NCBI GenBank assembly: GCA_033964015.1
Contig: CM066917.1
Coordinates: 30,703,951-30,767,950, forward strand
Origin: Scolanthus callimorphus
Taxonomy: Eukaryota > Cnidaria > Anthozoa > Actiniaria > Edwardsiidae
DNA: 64,000 bases
Reading direction: 5' to 3'
In this document: piece after piece, positions 33,434 through 43,100 of the stretch
How positions within the stretch are numbered: the stretch's first letter is position 1
Layout: the number at the start of each line of letters is the position of its first letter
The notes under the pieces: model-generated
Told to the model about the DNA's origin: nothing
What the model saw: only the letters and a program-made list of their open reading frames with translations
Database searches by the model: none
Translations under genes and position numbers: made by a program

Positions 33434-33779
33434 GCCGTTTTTACACTAGAAGACGAACAAATCGTCTCGACGGACAAATCGTCGGACGATTTGTTCGTCT
33501 AATGTGAACTTAGGTCGGACTTTGGTCGATTTGTTCATGTATGAAAAATCGAATATATTTAGCTAGTATTATTGTAAATTTTATTACATTTTTGTGTCCC
33601 CTCATTAGTATGGGCTTAGCCCAGGCTACAAGGTTCTTTTTGACACATTAATAAACTTTCTATCTATCTAACAATTTAGACGATTTGTTCGTCTGAGAAT
33701 GTGTTCGTCCCGTTTTCACATCAGATGATTTGTCCGTCCAGACGATTTATTTGTCTTCTAGTGTGAAAACGGCCAATTT
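33434..33779. mobile_element. MITE with GGCCGTTTTTACACTAGAAG termini
   Basis: The left end TTGGCCGTTTTTACACTAGA, then AGACGAACAAATCGTCT, is inverse to the right end AGACGATTTATTTGTCTTCTAGTGTGAAAACGGCCAA, allowing a few mismatches. Internal ACGAACAAATCGTC repeats are palindromic. It is 346 bp long and non-coding. The inner part has LINE-like 3' text near 33600. Confidence 0.75.
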
Positions 33780-33799
33780 CTAAACAACAGCAGAACCGT

Positions 33800-36300
33800 T
33801 CATTGTAAGACACATCAATCTTTTAAATATCCAATTCTATTCAAAAACATTACCAAATACTTAGAAACCAAAAACTTATCGAAAGGAGTGAAACCTCGGG
33901 CTTTTTAGAAGTAGTTTGACTGAAAGACAAAACGTGAGTTTTCTCGAAAAACGAAGAACAGTCATACATATTGGCCCAACCTCACGAAAATTATCGTTTG
34001 TTTAACGAAAAGCAATAAAAGAGTTAAAAATAAACTGCGCACAATATCTTTGATATCAACGAGGACCGCGAGACAGTCACTTTACTATCCATGTATAGTA
34101 TTTTAAAATTTTGCACGATTTTACCTATGCAAACTAATAGCCTTTCTGCTACTTGCAGGTACTGTTTGTGTGTAAAAATAATTGTAAAGTAAATAAAATA
34201 AGTGAAGTGTGATCCGCTATTTCCTTCCATTCGCTATGGATGAATTCTAGCGCGGTGGCTCCATATGTAAAATTTAATAATACATTAAAAACCATCGCAG
34301 GCAAAATTTGGGGCCTTTAGCCTAATGCGTTTAATGTTTAGTTGACGTCAGCTCAGGGGTGCCGACTGCGGATGTTCACATTTAGTGCAAGACGCTAACA
34401 CTAATCTGTGTTGTTTGTTTCCGTACTTCGGAATAATAGGAGAAAACAACAATTCGCAGCTATGGGCTAAAGGCCAAAAATGCCCAGGAACGCCCCTGAT
34501 GTAGAAAGCAGGTATCCTTTGATCATTTGCTCTAGGGCATCATAGTGACGGCACACGCCGAGGCAAAGAAGATCGTTTTGGCGCGTTTCCCATAGTCATG
34601 ATCTAGTAAACACGTGCTTCGAAGCCGGTAAGCAATTAAGTTTCAATCGTGTCCTGTTATATTGGCCAACTATTACAATATCCTGTAAATAATAGAAACA
34701 ACAAAGAAACAACTACTTTATCTACCGCGTTTCGAAAATGCCAAACATGAGAATAAGTTGTGGGAAACGAAAAAGTAAATGTTAACCTGACATGAAGATT
34801 GAATTTCAGTCTTGAATGGACAAGTTTCATTCAAAACGTTTTATCATTAAGTTACATTGAAGGTATATTAATCGAGATACGTTTGGAAAATTCTAGACTT
34901 ATTTGCTAGAACGAGCAAACTATTAAAAATGGCTAACGAAAAGGTGCGGTGTTTAAAAGATCAAGATCTGAATTGTAATTAATTACATCCGTTTTCATGT
35001 TCTGCGAACACTGCACCGATAAATCTAATTAACCCGGTAGCTTTTGTAAAAACTCTGAGTGATGGTTAGTTGTGCGATCAAAGGAATCTGAAAACACGGT
35101 TTGGCTGATGATTCCGAGTCCGCAGTAAAAGAGCAAAGATCTTTGCTACAACAAAGACGCATCACTGAAACATTGTCGCAAATTCAGTTGTGTTTTGCAA
35201 AATACACTTCAGTGAATATGTGGTGAATATGTCTAGTCTCGCGGCATGTTTCAGTCTTCTCGGTCCACATGTACCCTCACGGGGTATACAGAATGGGGGA
35301 TGGAGGTGGGGTTGGGATAAATGAAATTTACCCCTAAGAGATAGCAATATAGGCGTGGCTCTCGTGCATTTTACCCTTCAGAGATAGTAAAGACAAAGCT
35401 ACACCTTAAAGCTCATCCATGCTACATTTGTTAGTGATCCACCTTTAAACCAAAGATGTAACTCCGGATAAACAAGATTTTCAGACTGTTCAAGACGACC
35501 CCCCTCCCCCCCAAGTGATATAGGCACTGCTTAGGATTTCATCCCCTAAAAGATAGGTGAACATTGAACATGCAACCCATACTTTTTTATATGCTCCCCC
35601 CTTCCCCACTGTTCTCTGAGTGAGAATCATTCTAGAATGTTCCAAAGTATTCTTGATTAATCATTTTGAAATGCACCATGATAGTGTTATAAGCTCAGCC
35701 GCGTGTATTCTGCTTGGCGTCAATTTTTTCAAGAAATCAGTAATTCCAACAAATCAATGTACAACAAACATCCAGCTATAGGATGCTCTTTGCGTGATTC
35801 ATTCCTTGAACTATCAGAACTAAACAAATGAAGCTCTTCTAGACAAGCACCTAAAGAGTTTATTGTTCCTTTTTGATATTGTAACATTGCCGTACTCATT
35901 GAAAGACGTATTTATAGCCGGGGTAATTGTAGTAATTGATTTATAATTTCCCACGCTCGCTTGATCAAGGAGAAAAAAATTAATGGATTAGAACGGTTCG
36001 CCAGCATCTATCGCAGGCCCGTTGCAAATCCAAAATTTTCTGAGCTTTACAGTCAGTTTAGTCCTCGCCATACAAGTGTAGAATGGAAACGAAGATGGCG
36101 GTTTAGTGGCAAGATGACACTTTTGTTTTTTTTAGTGTTGTGTGTTGAAAAGTGTGCAAAGATTCCAAAAGAGCGATCGAGGTTTCAAACACAAAGCAAC
36201 AATTGCATACAAACAGTTTATTTCAACACGGTAAAATATTCAGTGATACAAAATAAAAATAAAAGTGTATACATAATGACACAACACTCATGCTACACTG
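33800..36300. other. Gene-poor region with one dispersed repeat
   Basis: The only recognised item is a copy of the CCCTAAGAGATAGCA-type repeat at about 35280-35600. Open frames are short and unsupported. GAAGATGGCGG (YY1-like) occurs near 36090 without an associated gene that I can see. Confidence 0.35.
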
Positions 36301-36367
36301 TTTTACAGTATTTCCGTGCGGGAGGATCATGAAAAATGCCGTTTTAATACCCGTTTGAATGTAAACA

Positions 36368-36541
36368 ACAACAACCAAAGGTTGAGATTTATGTTAAATG
36401 CCGTGGAAAAATGTTGTTTTGCTGACGTTTCGAGCGTTAGCCCTTCGTCTCTTTGCTCCGACGAAGGGCTAACGCTCGAAACGTCAGCAAAACAACATTT
36501 TTCCACGGCGTTTAACATAAATCTCAACCTTTGGTTGTTGT
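36368..36541. repeat. Near-perfect 82-bp-arm palindrome with 10-nt loop
   Basis: Arms 36368-36449 and 36460-36541 are almost exact reverse complements around the loop TCTTTGCTCC. The centre has GACGAAGGGCTAACGCTCG followed by AAACGTCAGC, a sequence I recall as abundant in anthozoan genomes. Frames on both strands read the same peptide because of the symmetry and are not genes. Confidence 0.9.
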
Positions 36542-36599
36542 TCATGTTCACGTCTCCGCCGACGCAGACCACCTAGTTTTCCCGTAAAACTAGTCATAC

Positions 36600-36860
36600 C
36601 GTTTGAATGTAGTCAGCGAAGTTGCAGTTCTTAATTCCAATGGCAAATCATTCCAGAGTTTGTGTCCACTATAGCTGAAATCAGTTCGGGGTTTTGGCAG
36701 TGACATTTTCATGTCAGCGTTTCATAGGTTATAGCACGTACGGCGAGGGTCAAGAGATCCTGCAAGTACTGAGGAGCTACATAGGCCATCATCAATTGAA
36801 ACGGCGAGAGCCTGTTTGATTCATACGAACGCTTGTGGTTGCGCGTGACTAACCTATAGT
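36600..36860. repeat. Probable LINE 3'-end fragment
   Basis: The text AAATCATTCCAGAGTTTGTG, with nearby TAGCTGAA and GAGCTACATAGGCC, resembles the 3' end of LINE copies such as the one at 30060-30160 (TTCCATAGTTTTGGGAGG). The identification is weak, and the coding capacity is gone. Confidence 0.3.
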
Positions 36861-37558
36861 GAACTCACATTGCATTTTCAATCATATGAACGTTAAATTG
36901 AATTTAGATGTAAACGTTTTAACCGTTTCTTGAATAATCTGCAAACCTGCATAGTGCATCTTGACGTTCAGGCGCCCACGTGCATACGTTTGAAGGTTCT
37001 TGACAATATTGGACGTAGTTATTTTTGTTAAGAACTAGTGACTTATATAACTATGTGATGCTAAAATTGACACCGCTTGGATGCAATGCAATTTCTGCAT
37101 CTTTCCTATTAAAAAAAACATGTTATCGTTTTGATGGGCAATTTTGCAGAGTGAGCGAAACTTACCCTTTCGCTGTTTGCACCGCGAAACTTGGCATTAT
37201 AGCATCGTCCGGAAGCAGTGAATTTTATACCATCAACTTTTGCACATCTTCCTAACAAATCCACTCATTAATTTAACATCAATTTTCAAGAATTACATCA
37301 TCTTCATTTGCCATGATACAAATTTTACAAACGTCCAACTCAACCGTGCAAATGCACATGTTCTGTCAGTGAAGTTCTAGAACGCACAAGTGGAATATTC
37401 TAGAACAACTAAGTTTCTTCGATTACTTTGATATTATTCAATTACAATCATTTGATAATATAAACAGGAATAAGATAAGGACTTGTTTTGTACCTGGTTA
37501 ACTCTTCAAGAAAATGTTCCTTAAAAGGAAAATAATGAACATTTAATTGGAATTGGGA

Positions 37559-37565
37559 TATAAAA
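37559..37565 (+). promoter_or_regulatory. TATA box candidate for the secreted peptide gene
   Basis: TATAAAA lies 171 bp upstream of the start codon at 37736 in AT-rich sequence. The position suits a transcription start near 37590 with a 5' leader of about 145 nt, if that leader is unspliced. Confidence 0.4.
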
Positions 37566-37735
37566 TATAGACGCATTTAAGCGTGCAAGGCAAACCTTTA
37601 AAAGCGTAGTCATGATTGAATTAAGAAACAAGGAAAGTTACCGACTAAGCAAAGAGCTCAAGACAATCTGAAAACAGTTACGGTCACATTTCAAGCAGAA
37701 CTGAAAATTATTTTTCAACCTCCGACGTCGCAGTC

Positions 37736-38733
37736 ATGGGCATCACTTGTAGAAGAACCCTCATCCTGCTATTAGCTCTTTCCGTGCTCGCTTCTTACAC
37801 CGAAGCGTTCCATCGAGGCATGGGGAAATTTGGAAAATATAAAAGAGGAAAACGAGCCGCTGAGCAACCCAAGGTACGTTCCCCATTCTCACTATAACAT
37901 ATAACGGGTCTCTCCTGGTGTCTTGGCACACAATGTTGTTCCTTTGTTTGTTTAGCTATTGCTATCGGTACTGGTGTGTCAAGACCGCCATTTTGTCAGC
38001 CTAGCAACATACCGAGTCAGAGAAAGCATCCATTTCCATCGGATGATTTAGTAAATGTAGTGCGTTATTTTCTATTGAATTCGGTAAATTTACTATCAAA
38101 TTTAGTTTTTAGTTTTTTGTTTTTGAGATTTCTACACGTAATTGGTCTTCTATAATATCGAATGAAAACAATAACAAAGGAGTGGCTGACAAGGGCTCTT
38201 TTTAAGGTGGCTCCATCCTAATAAATGACGGAAACCATTTTATGGTTTCCGTCATTCCGTCAACCAGTTTGCTCGATATCAGTAATTTTAGACGTGTAAA
38301 TATAAATACCTTTGGCCTTCTTGGTCATGCTTAAAATATCGAAATGGCAGTTATCTGCGCAATATTTGTGTTTTCCCTCATTGATTAGGCTCGAGCCTCC
38401 TTAACTCACAAACACCGGTAAGAGTAGAAGCAAAGCTTCGAACGCTTACTGACCGAAGTCTTTTATTTTTTACAGAAAGCTGATGATCTTCAAGAGAGCT
38501 TGTGCAAGTTGGTGAAAATTCATTGCAACAGCCCCACCCTTCTCCTACACCCTCGGGATGTCCCCGCAGAGGAAGCCGAGTTGCACAAACTGTTCGCAAA
38601 GACCATCTGCTTGGCTGAAAAACTTGTATGCCGACGGCGTAAACATGTTCGCCGCGCAAGAAGCGTCCTTGCAAGGCTTTGGAGATTCCAGAGAAGAGAC
38701 GCAAAGCAAGATCATTTTAATAATCACTCGTAG
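37736..38733 (+). CDS. Secreted basic cysteine-containing peptide precursor, two exons (FHxGMGK family, copy B)
   Basis: Exon 1 is 37736-37873 (donor GTACGT) and exon 2 is 38476-38733 (acceptor TTTTTTACAG, stop TAG). The phase is 0 and the product is 131 residues. Residues 1-24 are a signal peptide (TLILLLALSVLASYTEA) predicted to be cleaved before FHRGMGKFGKYKRGKR, which ends in a dibasic KR site. Exon 2 encodes an acidic-then-basic helical domain with four cysteines in the pattern C-x5-C-x33-C-x6-C (SLCKLVKIHC and TICLAEKLVC), followed by a very basic tail RRRKHVRRARSV. The mature N terminus and exon layout match the gene at 11356. No known family recognised. A cationic host-defence peptide or a peptide-hormone precursor are possibilities, not shown. 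Confidence 0.75.
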
Positions 38734-38734
38734 A

Positions 38735-39715
38735 GCATATATTTCAAAATATTCTGCTTTAGACTTGGAAAATGAATGCGGAGTGCAAATGAACAATCTA
38801 TATTGCAGAGTCTATTAGTGCGTCATTATAATGTAAATACAGAAGTATATTGTGCCACGGGAGTAGAGATCTAAAAGTCACGTATGAAAAGAATATGAAT
38901 GTCAAAGATGCGCCGACGTACAGAGATTGGAGAGTTGAGAACGAGAGAGAGAGGAAAAAAGAAAATTGATGTTTGTATATATATATAATTTATTATTATA
39001 GGGTTTAAGATTGTAGGATTTCAGTATTTTGTTATTTTTCCAATGGAAAACGAGCGTCAGCTATAAAAAGAGAAAATTAGAAGCTTTAGAATTCAGCACA
39101 TCGATGCAACTGCCGATCGATGCGATATCTTGCGATTGTCATTTAATCGTTTGATTTGTAAAGGTATTTAAACTTGCCAAAAAGTGTTTTTTTTTCTGCG
39201 ATGTTTCGTGCTATCGATGTGCTGCTCGATTTTGAAGAATATCGTTTGACTAGCCAACTCGGAACTGCGTAATCTCGCAGGTCTACGAAAAAAACGTAGC
39301 CGAGAGATAAACCGAGTAGCAATTCATTGTGATATTTACTAGAGTGGAAGAGTTGTTAAAACATTAAAAGATCTATGTCAAGACGTTGATGGAACATTAT
39401 TTGAAAACGATATAATAAACCAGGAGATAACAACACTTACTTGATCTTGTTGTTTTATTTGATAGTCTGTTGTTATACCAATTAATTTATTATTTATCCA
39501 GAAAAAACTTACATCTCGTGAAAATACACTACAATAACGTAAACAGCGTAAAACGCATCGTTTTTTTTTTCTTCGCCACATCAGCTATGAAACAATCGCT
39601 ATCTTTGAATTTGCCCGAAGTTTTCGGAAATTTCCGACGATCGGTCAAACGAAGAAGATTTTCTCTGGCACCATCGACATGACACCCTACACTATTGGCT
39701 AAACAAAACAATTGG
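38735..39715. other. Intergenic, no gene seen
   Basis: This is the 3' flank of the secreted peptide gene. AT-rich sequence contains a purine stretch near 38940 (GAGAGAGAGAGGAAAAAAG). Short frames on both strands are unsupported. Confidence 0.4.
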
Positions 39716-39739
39716 TCATTTGGTTTAATTGTCGATTGT

Positions 39740-40134
39740 CAAGGTTCACACGACATCGTTTTCAAACGAAAACGGATACATTTTGCTCCGATTTCAAAAA
39801 GATTTACGTCCACACCTTATCGTTTTCGTATTGTTTTCGCCCGTCCACACTACAACGCGTATCCGAACGAAATCGCTCTTATGCATTCAGTGCGCATGCT
39901 CGAATAAGCTCAACGCATGCGCATTTCGATCTGTCGGCCCGCGAATTTGGTCGGGTTTACTGTGGTGACGTCATCGTTTTCACATAGCATCGTTTTCACC
40001 CGTCCACACTAGAAAACAGCGTTTTCGGATTGATCTATTTTCGGTGATCGTTTTCGGCGTTGTAGTGTGGACCCGTATCCGGAGCAAAAAGTATCCGTTT
40101 TCGTTTGAAAATGGTGTAGTGTGGACGGGGTCTT
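39740..40134. mobile_element. MITE-like element with AAACGAAAACGGATAC subterminal repeats
   Basis: TCGTTTTCAAACGAAAACGG with GATAC on the left is mirrored by GTATCCGTTTTCGTTTGAAA on the right. TTGCTCCG with CGGAGCAAAA also pairs, and CGTCCACACTACAACGC motifs recur inside. It is about 395 bp with no coding capacity. It ends just before the P450 stop codon at 40147. Confidence 0.7.
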
Positions 40135-40146
40135 AGATTGAGATCT

Positions 40147-43100
40147 TCAAACCGCCGCGTGCTCGCCCGCACCATCAAACCTCCTTATCACTGTCACTAG
40201 TGGCAAACTAGGCTGCAGTACTGCGGATCCCGTCGCTGGTTCAAGCGGTGGTAGCTCAACTTCCGGTGGCATCTCAAACTTGAAGTCCCGTAGAAGGCGT
40301 GACAGGATCAGGAACAATTCAGCTCTTGCAAGGACTTCTCCATACACGTCCGCGGGCCGGCACCAAACGGCAACAGAACCTCCATGGCATCCAGAGAAAG
40401 GGTCCCATCGCCATTTAGGAACCTTTCTGGCCGAAATACATGAGGATCTCCCCATATGCAAGGATCATGATGAAGGGACCATAAGTTCGCCAGTACGGTA
40501 GTACCCTGTGGTATGAGGTACCCTCTAAATGTGGTATCTGTCAGTGTCTTATGAGGGACCCCCAGAGGTAGAAGGGACGTAATACGCAGGAGCTCTGAAA
40601 TGAAGGCCTCAAGTAGAGGGAACTTTTTTCTGGAGTCCAAATTAGGGCACTTTTCTTTAGAATTTGATACCAGGGTTTCATGGATTGTATCCTGGTATTT
40701 CGGAAAGTGAATCAAATACACGATGGCCCATGTTAAGCTCGTAGCTGTTGTTTCTGAGCCCGCGATGAAGATAGTCGATATTGCGTTAATGAGGTTCTTG
40801 TCATCTTCCAAGAACTTCCGGTCAGCATTATTCTCTAGTTCAGCTTCGTATTTCGCCATCAGCAAAGCATCCGTAAAATGACGAACATGTTCTCTATCAA
40901 AGGTCGCTAAAACTTCTTTGAACTTCTTCTGCAAAAGAATTTGCCATTCGTCATGAATTTGCTGTAATTCTTTGGTATTTCCATAAACTGGCAACACAAA
41001 GCGAAGAACTGGAAACAAATCGACAATACTTTGTCCAGCAACTGTAGTCAGACTGAAAAGTCTTTCGTGAATGCGTAAGATTTCCCTTAATTCAACGTCG
41101 CTTACTTCGTATCGGTTGCCAAATATTTTGGCACAAATCACGTTCATGATGCAGAGTCCAAATTCTTGTTTCATGTCAACGACGCCGTCCTGGGATTGCC
41201 CAATTCGTTGGCAAAGTTCATTTGCTTCACAGGAAATTACCTGGAATAAGGAAAAGGATTTTTAAATGTTGATCTTAGTTCAGGCTCGTAACATGGTATA
41301 TTGACTCAGGGATCAAGCCCAATATTACCGGGATCACACAGGAGCTCCGAGGAGAGGGATCAGAAGGTAGTACCTTTTATGCCTTTAGAATTAGGACCCC
41401 AAATTATTTGTAGAGCGTGGAGGTCGATGGCGTAGGGTGTAAAGCCGACTAGCAAACGAACGGTGGCGTTATTTAGCGACATACGTTTTTAAAAGCGATA
41501 TAAAGCTTTTAGGTGCGCATGCGCGCCGTCTTGGCCAACCATGGCGAATGTCCATTCCCCTACCCAGAGCTCCCCTGCTCGCGGGGAAGGCTCTGGGGAC
41601 ATCCAAAAGAGCCTTCTCTGATTGGCTGATTTTGAACGTTGGGACTTGCACAGAAAGTTCTTTCTCTCAGCGGCTCTGTATCAAATCTCACGCATGCGTC
41701 AATGGCTGTCACCAGAGCCTCCCCCGCGAGGTGACGAGCCGGGAAGCTCTGGGTACGAGAATGGTTAACCCCGCCCGCACGCGCGCGCTAGGTGACGAGG
41801 CGGGAGCTAGTATGGGACGTGCGACAATGTGTGTGTTACCCTTCATAGGCTCTCGGCAATACGCCGACTTTTGACGAGAGTAGTTTTTTTATTTGGGATA
41901 AATGGCATGTTGTTCAAATTATAGTGTTACGTGTTGGGTTATAATTTACCGCCGGAACAAACTTTTTCCATTTCGCGAAAAATGACAAAGCACAAGTAAA
42001 AAAATATCCCCTTATAAGGCATGAAACTTGCTTCCCTCGAGTTTGGCACTCATTGTACAAATGACTAGAGCTTCATAAGTTGATAGAATTTAAAAAAAAA
42101 AAACAGACTTACCCATGAAAATATGAGGTCATTGGTTATTTCCGCTAGAAAGAGCGGCCCAGAATTAATGAGTTTGCCAACGTTGAGGTTGATTTGTGAA
42201 GAGCTAGCGAAAATAGCTGTCTTTTATACTTCTTTGAAGTGTCAAAATGCCATGCATGCAGACCTCTGTAAATATCTTTCAATTTTTCATATTTTACGTT
42301 TATTTTTAAACCCCTACGCTTCCAAACTTGGCAGTTTTTCTCATTTTTGCGTGCACTTTTTCCAGTAATCTATACCATAAGATCTAGTGTAGCTTGATTT
42401 AGAAAACCTTGACCAGGTGAATTTCCAAATCACTTGATTGGATTTCCTTCATTTTGAGCTCTAATGATGCTAAGGACTTTAATGAAACATCCAAAAAACA
42501 AATTAGATTAATCTTTAGACCGGATGATGATTACTGCGTTATGTCCACAGTCCTAAAACCTTAGAAGTTTCATGTGAACATTAACGTTATCTGCCGATTT
42601 TGTTTTTTCACACCCCACATACTCGAATGAGCTTTCTAGTGTACTTAATGTCGTGTTCCTAAAGAGTCAAATAATGTTACGCTATAAAATTGTACATTTA
42701 CAAAAGTTCGTTATTTATTGAAATAAATTCTAGAGTAATGTCAAAGGAAACGCATTCATTACAAGGCCCTTAGAAAACTTGAATAGAAAGTCATCAATAT
42801 AGCGAAATTTATTACCGGCTATTGAATTGATAAAACGATTTAAGAAAAAGCTAATTTGAACGTCGGGTAGAACGTGTTAATTGAACCCCGAAGTTAAATT
42901 TCGAGATCGATTTTCTTATAAAGCTGAAAAGGTTCGTTTTTGATACGTAAAACAGGAACGATTGAGTCATCAAACGCGAAACAAAGGGAAATGCAGTGTG
43001 AATCCACGCTCCGAGGAATAAGTTTTTTCATCCATTCTCGTAGAAGTAGGAGCCTAGGAAACAAGGGAACCTAGAAATGTAAGTGTTAATTTTACGAGAT

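Noticed and set aside
36316..36576. Frames on both strands with nearly the same peptide
   Set aside because: The identity follows from the palindrome at 36368-36541. It does not show a duplicated gene.
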